Origin: Neelides folsomi
Lineage: Eukaryota > Arthropoda > Collembola > Neelipleona > Neelidae
Length of the DNA stretch: 64,000 nt
Reading direction: 5' to 3'
NCBI GenBank assembly: GCA_034687125.1
Contig: JAQGBZ010000320.1
Coordinates: 1 to 64,000 of the forward strand
Made by a program: the position numbers and the translations under genes. Below the pieces are notes generated by a model. The model was given only the letters and a program-made list of their open reading frames with translations. It did no database searches and was not told where the DNA came from. Shown here one piece after another: positions 37,701 through 51,600 of this stretch (its first letter is position 1; each line of letters begins with the position of its first letter).

Positions 37701-39950
37701 AATCGCTTATCATTCACCCGGCGAGAGATTCCAATTTATTTTCTCATTTCATCATCACGGCATCTCTAATGGTCTTAATGGCTGATCATTTCAAATAAAT
37801 GAGAGTGAAATAACAAAGAGATCCAAACTACAGGGATTCACACGAAAGGAAATTTAGGTAAAGTAAACATCACATACATGCCCATTTAACTGCTCACATT
37901 TTGGGAATGAACAATGAGCCAGCTTTTACCCGTGTTTGAACTCGGCCAACTTGAGTCTCCAAAGGCCCTTACAAATATATTTGCATACACAGCGACAATG
38001 GATTATTAGCAAACTCGGATAGTTTTGTACATAACATGTGGGTTACAATTTGATCGTTAATAACTAAATGCTATATAATAATTTAATATAGTCACATCAC
38101 CATAGGTATTATGTGAATTCACTATCAGTCGGATCATGTTGAAACTCATTTAAAAGAGAAGCATGTTGAGGGTAATAGTCTCCGGATGGGAGAGAATAGA
38201 AGAAATGGTCGTAATGAAAACAGAAGAGGATGTGTTTCTCCCTCAATTTCTAATTTTATATGAGATCCAAATGAATTCGAGCGTAATGAATAGAAGCATT
38301 GAAAACATCCAATTATCCTTTTAACCAAGAAGTATACCTAAACATGATATAGACCATAGGCCAACATATTCATCTATGGATATATTTATCAAGTTTCAAT
38401 CATAACCTCAAACTGACTCAACAAATTATTTATCTAAGCTCATACATAAGACTTTCAAACGGGAAATGGTTAAATACACTAACGTCGAGGAAGTAGGTTA
38501 CCACACGATAACCAAAAGTTTATTAATGAAACGTTGAAAGCCTAACACTTCATATTATTATTATTTCCACTTCTCACTAATTACATTACACATCTAAATT
38601 AATAAGGATATTCCCTAGGCTCAAAATTGGAAAATGGAATGGAGCCAAAGAAAGGGGGAAGATGAGTGGAAGAAATGAGTAAATGAAAATTCCCTTTTTA
38701 AAAAAGCCGGTGAATGTGGGAACAATAATCGTAAACCTTAATTTTCAATTTTAAAAATATCAACTCATCCAAAATTTTGAGTGGGTCCATATTACGAGCG
38801 ACTTAGAAGGATATTAAGAAGTTTTGAGTCGAGGGATAATTTGTTGTGTTTCCCTAAGCTCCTTTTAAGGTCTGAGAGAGAATCTCTACATGCATACCTC
38901 TGGTTAAGTCTGTGGGGCTTCCGAATTGATTACATGCAGATGCAGAAGTTTCTCTCTACTCCTAAATGGAGAATGGAATCGAACCTCCATGAAAGTAAGG
39001 AGGTTCTCAGTCAGTGCCACATGTGAAGATGATGAAAAGAAAAAGAGGCCCGGAAGAAGGGGGAGAGAAAGAATAAATCCTCATGTCTCGCTCCCACTAA
39101 CTACAACTCAAACTCACCCAAATCATCTCCTCTCCTCTTCGGGGAAGAAGGGAGCATTTCTCCTACACTCACATTCCCAAATCATCCACATGTCCTCGAG
39201 AACCTTCCAACTGGGTCCATTCACTCTCATCCGTCTACTCCATTTAGAACAGAGATTGACAATGAAAATATAAATAATTATCAGTTACAACCATCACGCG
39301 CCTTAATACACTTATCATTCCGCTCAAAATCCCCTCATTATTAATATTAGTATATCCAGGCATCGAAAGAAGTCGTCGAAAGATAAATGGAACCATTGGC
39401 GGATGCTCCATGCATGAGAGGTCAGGAGTGTGTGGAATGGACAGTTTCGAATGTGCGAGACAGTTTCTTGATTACACCACGACAAGGTTTTAATAAGATA
39501 GCTAATGAAACTCTATTTATATCATTCATACATTCATGCATTAAACTTCTATGAATCATATTTGAGACATGTACAGACGAATTCAAAATATCATCCATAA
39601 TTAAAAACAAACTTGTGAGTTACGAAAAAAATGATAAAAGGTCCGTTGTTGGACCTCTAAGTGGCGGACAAAGATTTCAAAGACTGGGTAATTGGGTAAA
39701 AAAAAGAAGCAAGGCCTCGTCGAGGCAAACTCAAAAAGATCAAATGTAAAGGATGGCCCTCTCGGATTCTCGCACCCCCAGTAGGATATAAAATTCCTTG
39801 TGTGGGAGGAGGATAACTTGATAGGGTCTCAAAATCAGCCATCAAGGGTTAGTAGAACAGTGCATTAGGGAATGATTGGCTATACCACCCTATAGCTGCC
39901 CATTAGAAGAAGACCCCTATGGTCCATAGGAGAGTTTGAGGAGACGCATT
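31747..39950. other. Gene-poor, CT/AG-rich region upstream of the first visible MIB1 exon
   Basis: No recognised protein, RNA gene or transposon. The DNA is visibly less AT-rich than the LRP1 introns and full of short CTCC/GGAG tracts. This lowers stop-codon frequency and yields many meaningless open frames (for example 36560-37057, minus). It is probably intron of MIB1 or flanking intergenic DNA. Confidence 0.5.
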
Positions 39951-39959
39951 TGAGGACAT

Positions 39960-40200
39960 TTATTCTGCGCCCCCTTCGTTTCGTCTCGGAGGAGCCACAT
40001 GGGCTCGTCGTATACAGATGAGCACGACGTTCGTTGGCCTCCGCTGGCCCCCATCCTCACATCGAATTACTAGAAGCAGATTCTCACACTCGACATCCCT
40101 GAACCCCCAGATAGCCAGTATCGACCATCTGAATGGAGTCAAATGACCAGCCAAAGAGACATGGCCCACTGAGAGTGTTCACCCTCGCCGAAGGATCCCT
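39960..40200 (+). other. Weak candidate exon, GC-richer patch
   Basis: A frame ending at a TAG near 40073 reads as a plausible C-terminus (MGSSYTDEHDVRWPPLAP and onward). After an acceptor-like TTACTAG the same frame gives LDIPEPPDSQYRPSEW up to a TGA near 40168. I do not recognise it. Chance cannot be excluded in this stop-poor DNA. Confidence 0.15.
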
Positions 40201-43200
40201 CGCTCCCATCACTCGGCCCTCAGACGCTCTGCTGGAGAATGGATGGAAAGAAGAGCATAAACACTTTTCACCCTCCTTCATTTTTCTCTTTGGTCTGGTT
40301 CGAGAGAGTTGTAATCGAGGCAGAAATAAAGAATTTTTTCCCGCCAGCACCCAGCTCGCGTCCTTTCAACCCAATTCATTAGCCAGTTTAGCCTCATTTG
40401 TGACATCGATTGTGTTTATTGTGAAACAAGAATCAATCCTTGTTTCACACTCCTACAAGACCTGGAGAAATAAGTGGATTATGTCGTTAAGAGCCGTCCA
40501 GGGTTTTCTATCTTATTGAAATGCATCGGATTCCACGTCTGGCCCGGCTGAATCGATGGGGAAGTGGCGAGCCTTCCTCCACTCTACAGTTTGTGAAAGT
40601 GTGTAAGTTTTAATCCGGTCATTGGAGTTAACTCAACTTCCTTCCTCATTTCCTATCAGCTCACATAAATCTCAGCGGCTCACATCTGTTTCGGTCGTAT
40701 CGAACCTCGACGGCAGTAAACCCCAACATTACTAAAACCTTCCCAATGAACTCCATATATACATACGTATATATTATATATAAGTACTAAAATATACCTT
40801 CTCGGCATTTTAACGCCTATTGGATTCCCTCACTCACTCAGTAATTCAACGTGCATGGGAGTAGATTCCTCTTTAAAGAATCATATAGGGAATGTACTAG
40901 AAATATCCGGTAATGCAGGGATAGTATGAGGTTCAATAGTCTGAACAGAATGGATGAAATCTGGGCTACGGTGGAAGTCCATCCTATGCTCCCCCCTTAT
41001 TCTCGGCCCCAACTAATCGAATCTTAGTTGGAAGAGATTCTCATCCCATTCCGATTCCAATCCATTACGATTCCATTTATACCTATAAATGCATCTCGGC
41101 ACGTTTCCCTCTTTGCCTTCTATGGATGATCCAATTTTGGTTCGGCGGATCTCCTTCTGGAAACGGCCAAGTCTTTGGAATTGAATTGGAGGACGAGTTA
41201 ACCGCAGGAGCCTCCCATTCTCTCTGACCCCCTTCAACTCCTTCGAACCCCTATGCATGTACTCCAAACACGGATTTTCACCCATTACACTTTTAATTGA
41301 GTTAGTCAGGCAAGGGAAAGTTGGAAGTCGAATAGTCAACTTTCCCGATTTCTTCCTCATCTTCTTCTTCCAAGTCTTTCGGTCAACTTGTTCTTCCTTC
41401 CAATACATGCATACGCGTCTGGCACAAGTTAAGAATTTCTCAACAATTTCTCTACATCCTAGAGATGAGTAAACCTCCCAGTATGTATGCCTAAAGCCTC
41501 CTGAGGAGATCCAAGGAAGAACTTTCCTGATGGTAAACAATAATTTCTTGTTTCCCGCTACCAAAAACTTTTACCCTTATCGAACTTGTAAAGAGTAAAG
41601 AAAATGAATGAAGACAAGAACAACAACCCAAGTCTTCAAAATGTTGGCAAATACAAATTCTTCTATTTACTGCATACATTTCCATTCTCTTTCACCATTA
41701 AACTTTTACTCCCTCAGACCAATTGAAGGAAAAGGAATATTCCACTTCGACTTTATTCCTTTAGAACCCGTGAAGGTAAAAATGGTATAAAAATTGAATG
41801 AACCCCAAACTCAAGATGCTTTTCATCTATGATGTTTCAAACTTGGATTTTCATACGATCTCTTCTACTCGCAGACAGCCATTTTAAGAGTAAGCTTTGG
41901 CCTTCATCACTCAATCTTATCCTTTTTCCATTAGAATGACGCAATATCGGCCCATAAACTTAAAAACATACGAGACGTCTTACACAAGGATCTCGTATAT
42001 AAATAGCCCTACAAGTACAATTCTCCAACGTACAAGTAGGTCTATTATCTTTATAAATTATGTACAAGATAAAAGAATAAATGATACGGTCTCATATATT
42101 TATGGTTCAATTTATATCAACTCATACCAAGATCATGTTTTACGCTACGTCGTGAACATTATCAATTAATTTAATCAGTTTTGTAATTACAATAAATAAG
42201 TATTGCAAAACTAGACGCGAGCTTCTAATATCGCCAATATGTACCTATTTTAAAGTTTAAGTTCATTCATTTTCAATTAACATTAGATAATGTTAATTAA
42301 TAAATACTAAAGTAAGAAGATTCAATGTTTAAAGACATTCATTCATTTTTGGGCTCATTCGCGTTGATTTTATAAGTAGCATTAAAATACTGTTGATGCT
42401 AAAATCTAATTATACCCTATTGCCTATTGTCAAGTTTGTATAGTTTTTGTAAGACATTTATTCAAAACTAGTCTCTACTTAGCGCTAGAATTAGTTCGGT
42501 TTGCATAATAAGCACTAAAATAATTTAATTGCTGATCCTGAATAATTTAAATATTCGAGCTTCCATTCTTTCCCTAAATTAATATTTATAATTTATGTTC
42601 ACAAAGGTTGAAAACAAAAGAAGGGGCTTAATCAATGAATAAGAAAGAGGAGGAGGCTTAGAACTCAACTACGACTTCTCAAATTAATAATATCTCTCAA
42701 ATGAATAAAGTTTGCGATGGATAATTTATTCCTTTAAGGGCCTGTGCTGTATAGAACTTTATGTATTTGATTCATAAGGAAAATGAAAGTGAGCATGTAA
42801 TAATAATACGGTATATCTAAAGATTGCTCGAGTTTCGAACAAAGGAACCTTTATTATCAAATTTACCTCTTTACTCAGACAATTTATTTAATAAATTATG
42901 GAAATTCCTTGTGCTTTCAAAATAAAACTTCTCTCTCGTTTCTCCATTTTATATTTCAAGAGTTTTTAAAACTGGAAAGATTCATTTAATGGGGTCCCGC
43001 AAGTTCGGCTGAAGAAGGAAGATAAGAGGAAAGAATTAAGAGTTAAATTTTAAGGTTTATATAATGTTGTATATTTGATACTTATCAACTCCACTTTGGA
43101 ATCTTTTAATTAACCTTCCATCTTCCCAAGAGCTCATCACAAAAAATCTGATTTTAGGATCTTTAATTAATTAAACTATTTAAGACTTTGTATGTCATGA

Positions 43201-44420
43201 AAGTGCTCCTTTGGAAAACAGAGCAAATGCAAAGACCTTTCATGGAGTCTAAACCTCTGAACTATAACGTGAAATGCTTGGGGAGTTAAGAGGAGGCGGA
43301 GGCAGTAAAATCACAATCAGTAGGGAAACAACTCCACGTGCCGCGAATCTAAGCTCAAATTTCATTTAAACTCATTGTCTTATCTTAATTTTCACTGACG
43401 GCCTTTATTGAGCATTTAATTAATTTTTCCATTCAATTGTTACACTTTTAAAACTTACTTCATTCCATGAATGCCCTTTATATAAGAATGGGGAAAAAAA
43501 GGCGTGGGAAGAAATTCTTTTGATTAAAGGACCTAAAACACTTCAATTGTCGAAACTTGGAAATAAAAAAACCTCTTGAGCAAAGAAAATGAAAGAGAGT
43601 AGAATAGGCATTATTTTTAATGATTTATCTCTGACTCGTTCAGAGAAATCTCATGTCTCCTCCAACTCTCGTCTTTAGAGTCCCAGGGGGATTATTAAGT
43701 AAACTTTTAATTGAAAAAATGGGATGAAGGAGAGTTTAAGAGAGCTTCCCCAAGATTGAACTACTTAAAAGTTGAGATCATTAAGTAATAAATATATATG
43801 TATTATAAAGGCCATGGTACTCAAACTTCCACAAGTTTCAATGAAAATGGAAAATGGTGGTTCGGAGCCAAAAGAGGCTAATGTATGGTAGGTTCGAGGA
43901 CGGAAGAATGTATGTAATGAACGTGGTCAATAGGCTCTGTTGGCCCGCCTGTTGAGATAAAACCGCTCATCTGGGAGTTTCTCCCCAATGCAAACATTCT
44001 ATCAAATGAGATAATTATATTCCAGAGGAAAAGCATTCCGCTTTCACTTTCAAGAGGAGGCTTCAGAATGAAACCAAAAGCGTGTCAAAGGGAGCCACAG
44101 TACTCGATAATTGAATGATTTATTGAAATTTCCATCTCCGTTCTCAAACAAAGTGAATGGATTCTTAAAACGTTCTCTCTCTCTAGTTGCTCCTTCCTAC
44201 AAGCCATTTCCATCAACATGAAGCCCACTTCAACTTTAACGAACCTCCTGACACGTACCAGTCGCAGCCAAATAATAAGCAATTACCAAAGCTCCCCACT
44301 CCCGCATCTTAATCCTCTTATATTCTCCTCATTCTAAACAATTAAATTGAGAAAATTTTGATAAACAAGGCATTTGCGTAGTTGATAATTCTTTTTACGC
44401 CCTCCATCTGCTTCCTCTGC
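40201..44420. other. Gene-poor region
   Basis: Nothing recognised. A 183-codon open frame on the minus strand (41013-41564) has no domain or convincing splice context and looks like chance. The part at 41900-42600 is more AT-rich than its surroundings. Confidence 0.45.
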
Positions 44421-45570
44421 ATTTTATGCTCGAGTCAATGGGGGGAATAAACAAAGTTGATGTATTTCTCCCTTCCAGATCCTGGGCCGGTGCTCATGCC
44501 GCCGAGGACACGAGGAGGTGGAGACAGACGACGGAGGTTCTTCGAGAGGAAATGCCATAGGGGAAGATTCATAGACCGAGTGTTTCATCCGTTCCGAAAT
44601 GCTCTCGGACATCCTGTACGCTAGAGAGTCGAGACTTTGTCCTCGCCACACCAAGAGGGACATGTTCAAAGTTCTCAAATTCAAAAATTCTTTCGCCCGT
44701 CGGGTACGAGAATAAAAGATGCAGATGGTGGCAGTCGAATGTCTCCTCCTACGTGATGATGGGCCATGAGAGAGTGAATCGGGTTTGCCTAGAGGGCAAT
44801 TCCAGGGGGCGACTCTACTTCCTCCACATCTTCCCCAAACACCGAGAAAGGGTAAAGTGAAGGAGGAAAAAGGAGCGGGGTTAAAAAGTGTTAGCTCCCA
44901 TGCACACGTAAGAAACCCCCATAATGTGATGTTCAATGAGGTCTATATACATTATCTTCCTTTGGTTATAAGATCCCCTGGCCTGTGGAGTTGCTCCTTC
45001 TGGCAAGCTCCTGTTGAGACTGAACACGATGTAGGAGAGGCGATTTTTTTACATCAACATCTATTTTCGTTCTGTACAAATTTGGAATGGCATGAACCAC
45101 ACTTGGCCAATCATCTGGCTCCCGTGATTGGACCATCCAGAAGCTCCGGATCTTCGACTGCCTCCTCATGTGTTCCTCGTCGTCTGTGCCCTCCGTTGGC
45201 ACGTACTTCCCAACCAGCCCTACAAGAAGACTTCATTTGTACGAAGGTACAAAACTGCACTTCATTTGCATTACTACTGTGGACCGGACGTGAGCAGCCT
45301 GTGTCACTTCAATCCTCTCTCTCTCCTTCCCCCTGCCTTCAAAGAACCAAGAGAGTTGTAACCTCTTCGTCATTCCTATTTTTCAATGTAAGTTTACCTC
45401 TCTCTCCTCTTCCGAATGTAAATAGGGAAGATTCAAGGAAATTTATTCAATCTCAAATCTTCATTTCAATTCAATCCAAAGCGTTTGAAAGTCTTCTTTC
45501 CCACATTTCTCCTCACACATTTTCCCAACTCGATAAGAATGAGATAAGAGGAGAAGTTTAATTACAAGGA
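44421..45570. other. Open-frame-rich island; possible exon on the minus strand
   Basis: Long frames are open on both strands: plus 44785-45561 (258 codons) and minus 44424-44936. The most exon-like part is minus 45219-45053. It is preceded by CTTCTTGTAG, followed by GTAAAA, and encodes segments such as LVGKYVPTEGTDDEEHMRRQ and SREPDDWPSVVHAIPNLYR. I cannot name a family. Strand and reality are uncertain. Confidence 0.25.
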
Positions 45571-48405
45571 AAGCAATTTCCCTTCCTCACCCCGCCAATT
45601 CTCATAATCCTCATTACTATCTCCTCGAACCTTTTATGTCTCCCAATTGTAGCAGCTCTCTTTTTTCATCCGATTGACCACAAAAGAGATAAGTAAAAGA
45701 AAGAAAGGAGAAAAATTATTTCCTTACTTTCCTCAACCTCCGATCCTGAGGGACTCCTTCCAAACCTCTAAATAAAGAAGAGAGTCTTCTCGCGAACCAA
45801 CCCAAACCGTAATGTTACAAACAGAGAGTATTATTGATTGAACGGCTCTCCCGAGCACTGGTAAAAATGTATTGAGGGCAGGAAGAAGCTCTAAGAATTC
45901 CCTTAGGAAGTCAACTACAATTTCCTTCTATCCCCATCCTGCTCCAACTCCTAATTCACTCTAATTGAGAAGCACTGAAATCTCCCTAACAATTCCACTT
46001 CAATCCCCAGTCCGAAGAATGAAAACTGTGGACGGAGACTCAAACAACCCCAACGTCGAACTCCATGCTTCTTTACTTCCCATATTGCAGACATTTCGTA
46101 TGGAATGTAATGAAGTATGGAGAGCTCGTGGGGCAAATCGGCATCAAAATTCGCATTCAAGACACGAAGAAGAAGTGTAAGCTTTGGAAAGGGCTGGGGA
46201 GAGAAACAAGACTTTCACTACCAGTCATCTAACCAACCCAATTTATTAATTCCGACTTCTTAGCTCTTGATTAACCCATCCTATTTTAAAAGAAAGCTCG
46301 ATCCTTAACTCTTTTAACAACCCCTTTTAATAACCTTCTATGCTAATGAACCCAGCTCGTAACCCAATTACAATAATTTAACTCTCCTTTTCATCGCCAT
46401 AAGAAAGTTAGGAGCTTATTAAATAACTTTCCTAAGACCCCTCAACCTTCATTAAATAAATTCCCATCTTGACTCGCAGCTGCGTTTGAAAACTAATATA
46501 CTCATCTCAAAATTTAATAAACTCAAGCCCCCATAATCCTATTTCACTCTTAGCTCAAACAGCCACGTTTTTCAAGCTATTTTTCTTTATCAAATCCAAT
46601 ATAACTAATTAATAAGAATAACATGACGTTTAGAGATAATCTCCTCGTTTCAAAGCATGTGCTTCCTCCATGTAAATATAAACGATCGAGTAAAAACAAC
46701 TTGATAATTGCACTAATGGGTCAAACGTGAGATATTTAACTGGACGTGGCAAGATAAGGAGCAAAAGGGGGGAAACGAACATGATCTTCCAATAAGGGAA
46801 ATGAAATTATTAACCTTCATGTAAAATCATCCACACGATGCCTGAAGATCATTAATCTGAAGGGGTGAGATAGTCGAAATATGACAAGAGCCATTATAAG
46901 TTGAATAATAATTATTGTTGTTAAGCAGGAGGAGCCGCTCCACGTCCGACGTGCGAGGACCGCATTTCCGAATATGCACATGACCAAAACTGTCAGTTTG
47001 GCGAAAGGAAAGAGAGGAATCGAATTGAGAGAAAGAATTTAAATACGAGCCTCCTCGATGGAAATGTACATATACAGAAAACCAATGTTTCCCCTCTAAT
47101 CCATCTCTGTAATGAATGTAATTTTGAGCCGAGTGTTCGTGGTGGCTGGGACGTAATGAGAAGAGGCGAAATACAAATTTGGATTTCCAATTCTCATTCT
47201 CTGACTTCCAGGAGACTGAACCCGGTTTGTAGAGTAATATCTCGTAATGGAAGCCTCCAATGAGTGGGAATAGAGAAGAGAGACAGGCTCGTTACTTGGA
47301 TGGAATTCTCCGTCCTCTCGTCCTCTCCTCTTTCGCAAAAGCAATATTCTGCCATCGAATTCTACCCGACACTTTCCTTCCTAGGCGGTAGAATCTATTT
47401 ACCCTGCTCCGCTTCTCTTCATGCTTTATCGTGCGAGGAACGTGTGAAGAGTAAGGAACGTCTTAAAACAATTTCACCTCCATAAAATTGGAAATTGTCT
47501 TCAAATGGCTCCTCTTTTACATCAGATTTTATGTTCTCACTTCTCAATGCCTCTTCAGCCCAGCCCTGGCACTCCGAGACTGAATCGGAGAATCATTAGG
47601 ATCCATTAGTAAAATACATTCTCCGTGTCATCAACACCGATTTCTTTCCCAAATTCCCATTTAATCTTTATCCTCCACCACCTATCTCACCATATCTGCT
47701 CATAACGTAGAAAATACTATTTTATTACATATACTATATTTGATCTAACTACCAATTTGATTCTAATCTTTTCCATGATTCTTCCAGATTCTCTTCTCAC
47801 AAATACATACATACTACATTGTAACGTCCCATTGTGACAGAAAAAACATTAGCTTCCCCCAAACTAATTAATTACAGCTTCAAACATATGCTTGGAATGG
47901 TCACAAAGATATTATTAAAATGCATTAATAAATATACTACCTACTTATTAAATACTTCCTTATAAGTAAAATTAAAACAAAGATATAATATAAATTCAAA
48001 GTAACCACAAGTTCATATAAGTTACATATTTATTTGCTAAGTTTATACCTTTTTTTTAGACAAAACCCTTTTTCGTACATATATCTTATCTTGGAGTAAA
48101 GAGACGTGTTTACTCTCCCCATTAATTTATCATGAGCTAGGAAGTGGATCGTGACAGTAGATTTAATAAATAAGAGAATTGGAAACAAACTCTATCGCAC
48201 TCCAGCCTCCGGGAAGAGAATGGGTTTCAACTCCAAATCGTTATTATTATAAATAAATAAAGAGGAGCAAAGGTGAGTTAATTATTTTCATCCCGAACCG
48301 AAGTACAAATATTTAATATAACCACATACATACGTTAATACTGTATATGCCAAGTCAATGGTACTACTATAGGTTTATATATATTAAAATACTAAATGTA
48401 GCCTT
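45571..48405. other. Gene-poor region with one weak candidate exon
   Basis: Mostly nothing recognised. Minus 46181-46077 has an acceptor-like CCCTTTCCAAAG, a GTAAAG donor and a 35-codon open frame containing NANFDADLPHELSILHYIPY. There are no relatives that I know of. Confidence 0.3.
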
Positions 48406-48606
48406 TCACTTGCGAGCGGCGCGCAATCGGTCAAACTTTACTTCGACAGTTTCGACTTGACAGTTGTCTCTGAAGTTTGAAAAATGAGTCTGAATAAAAG
48501 TCATAAATCGTTCACCCACGCCTTTACTCGACTCCAACTGTTTGTTTTGTTTTTTGAAAGGCACGAGAGAAGAGTACAAGAGTCTCTCTCTTGTGCCCTG
48601 CACATC
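48406..48606 (-). other. Candidate terminal exon of an unrecognised gene
   Basis: On the minus strand a strong acceptor (GTTTCCTTTAG, just above 48606) opens a 66-codon frame ending in a TGA at 48406-48408. It reads naturally (GVGERFMTFIQTHFSNFRDN, then FDRLRAARK at the end) and is less AT-rich than its flanks. I do not recognise the protein and found no matching upstream exon, so this may be chance or a lone pseudo-exon. Confidence 0.25.
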
Positions 48607-51600
48607 CTAAAGGAAACATCCTGAGATTTGATTCGCCCAGACGTTGACTGGAATATGGTGAGGAAAATATACAGGAAAAGTAAAGTATCCTTATGAAGAA
48701 TTCCGCCTATAAATAAATTTTATTACGTGAAGGCGAAAGGAAAGAAGGACCACGTAAATTTATCCTTCTTGCTCGAATAGGAAAAGGATAAATCTAATCC
48801 AATCATAGTAAGTTTACTAAATCCCTTAAGTACGATACAGGGCGCTCAAAAGTGAGGAAAGTGAGCATAATACGAGCTCTGAAAGGGTAAGTGGAACATT
48901 TCCTACACGCAATTTCCATGAAGGCTCAAGAGGACGACCAGAGTTCAACTCCTCTGGTACATATACTACACCCACCCAATGGAAAAATTCATTTGATTTT
49001 CAGTAAGGGTAAAAGGAGAGAGAAAGTCCCATATCATTCCATCTACTCTCCAAGACCCATGTCATTTACTTTTCCTACCCTCATAACTTATGAACAATCC
49101 GAACGCATTTGAAGTGAAACTTTTGAAAGACTCATTTGGCCCTTTGCCCAAGAGAGGAGAAGGAGAGAAAGAGATGAACTTCTAAGCTTCCTTACCCTCA
49201 GACTCTCTTTCTTACCTCTTCTCTCTCAACTTTATCAAGATGGTGGCAATGGGTGTAAGGAATAGGGAGGCTCTTGGCCCCAAACGACACACCTTCAGGA
49301 TCGGATGGAGCTAGAGCGGGAAATACAACCCATTCACTCCGCTCATCCTCAATCTCCATTTCATTTTCATGCAATTCCCATCATTGAAAGAGGAAGACAC
49401 TCAGGACACACTCCCATCAGATGAAACGAGTAAAAGAGGAAATCAAGGAAATAAAAACTGAGAATATTTTTCTGTCAACTTCCAATACGACTCTGATCTT
49501 ATCTTCTCCTCCCTTTAATAAACGAGCTCGTGAGAGACGGCAAAGGGCACTAACTAGCTGAGAAAAAATTGATTCAAAGAGAAAGTTTCTTTTATGATAC
49601 CGTCAAAGATGGAATTTGTCCCTATCCCTCTTCCATAAGGTATTAAGGAGTCTGGAATCATCCATTCGTGCATTTTACACGTTTGGTCATGAAGAACAAA
49701 CTTTCCTTTTTCAAACCACTCATCCCACGAATATAATAATAAAGATAAAAACATTTCTCATATAAAGAATCGCAAACATGTCTTCCAGGAACTTGGATCC
49801 TACATAATAGCATCTAAACTATAAATATTATTATGCTCAAATATGATGTGTTTGTATACTAGATCATATATGGAAAAGGGCCCATTCCTCAATCCTTGGC
49901 TCCACTCATACAGAACTTTCCGATGGACGTAAAGATACCGGCGCACTTTGACCTCCTGATAGCAGTTTTTGGAATTTCCTGTCTCATCTTCTCAACAGAC
50001 AGATAGACATCTTTGAAGATGATATATGGCATATCCTCACTGCTTCTTCAATCCCACTTTCCTGGTAAGATGGAGGACAGAAAAAGACATAATAGTAATA
50101 TCTCTTGGTCCGGTCAATAAACAAACTATGAAACAAATGAAGAAAGTTTCCTGCTCAGTGTGCTCAACTATGATACTTTGATGTATGTTGTAATATGTTA
50201 AAGCATTACTAATAACTATCCCATGGTCCATGTGTGGGGAGGATGATATGTAGATACAAAGAATGAGGTTTTTTCTCCACGCATACTGATTGCTACTTTT
50301 CATCTCTCCCTTTCCATTTCATATCTCCTAATTTAAGGCTTTCTAGACAAGGCATGAAATAAAATGCAGCTTCCCAAGATCGCTGAATAGCTCTTTAAAG
50401 GCAAATCATGCCTGATTCCACATCAGTTCAGGATACTCAAGATCATCCATTATATCCAACATTATTCGCTCTGCTCGAAGGGAAATCTCCTACTTATGAG
50501 AATTGATCCCCCTCACATTACATACTCATGATTACGAGGAAGATATCTTTATATTACGCTAATAAAACAAGAAAACTCAAACATTTTTTCCATTTAAACA
50601 TTCATGCTACAATAACTTCATGCTCGAAGGAAGGGGGAAACCAATAAAAATAATTTATAATCTCCCTTCATGTGAAATGGCATTTTAACAGAATTATGCT
50701 CCTCCTGAGGTTTTTTCTATTAGTCATATAATAAAAGCATAGAAATGATTTAAATCACTTATTGAATAATTTTGACAAGATCTTGGAGTTGTAGGTTCCT
50801 CAGAGGATCCTCAAGAGATGATTTGAGTGTAAGGTGTAAGTTGAAAGAAGGGGAAAGGGAAATGAAATGATGTCCTTCCGCCCTCAGTCCTTTATTTATA
50901 TGCATATATTCATCCCGATTTGGATTCAAACTTTTCCCATTGCTAGTACATACATAGAGCCTAAAGGTATTACCTCTATGGCTTAAGAATTCAGACATTC
51001 CCTCCACGTGCCCTATCTCCTACAGATAGTATAAATACAAGCATTTCTCCAGGGTTGGGAGGAATAAAATGAAGGAGAGTTGACGATCCAATCTCACAGC
51101 TTGACAAGCACCTCGAACTTCTTGTCAAAATCTCTATATTTCTAAACAGAGACGGTTCGTCCCTTTCTCTGACTTTTTTCAGTTGACAATGAAGACAAAA
51201 GGAGTGAGAGAGAGAAAAGAATATATTTTGGAGGAACCCATTGAGCCACTGCCACAAAATTCTTTCCCCTTCTTCCTCCTATCCGTTGAATCGAATCTTC
51301 GATTTGAGTCATTCTATTATATTCCATCCATAACATTTTCATTCCATCCTCAGCTGAGTGGGGCTGAGGAGTTTGAAGAAGGTTTGAGTACAGTAGGCAA
51401 ATATCCAACTCTCACCGAAGGGAAAAGTAAGACCATAACCTCGTCCTCATTTTCCAGAATCACCGTTCGATTCTCAACTGCCTCTTCTCCACTCTAAAAT
51501 GCTCCGATAGAAAGTCAATTCTCTCCAACCGCCTAGCCAAGAAAGAAGCACAGGGAAAGTCTTATATGTAATGCGTAGACTGTAGAAGTTAGTTAGGTCT

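Noticed and set aside
38940-39030. tRNA or tRNA-derived SINE (a GGTTCGATTCC B-box-like string on the minus strand)
   Set aside because: Flanking arms do not pair as a T-stem and no proper A box lies at the right spacing.
41013-41564. 183-codon minus-strand frame as a gene
   Set aside because: No recognisable domain, no convincing splice or start context, and typical of chance frames in this composition.
44785-45561. 258-codon plus-strand open frame as a gene
   Set aside because: Low-complexity Ser/Pro/Leu-rich, no domain, no splice or start context; it overlaps better exon-like sequence on the other strand and lies in stop-poor pyrimidine-rich DNA.
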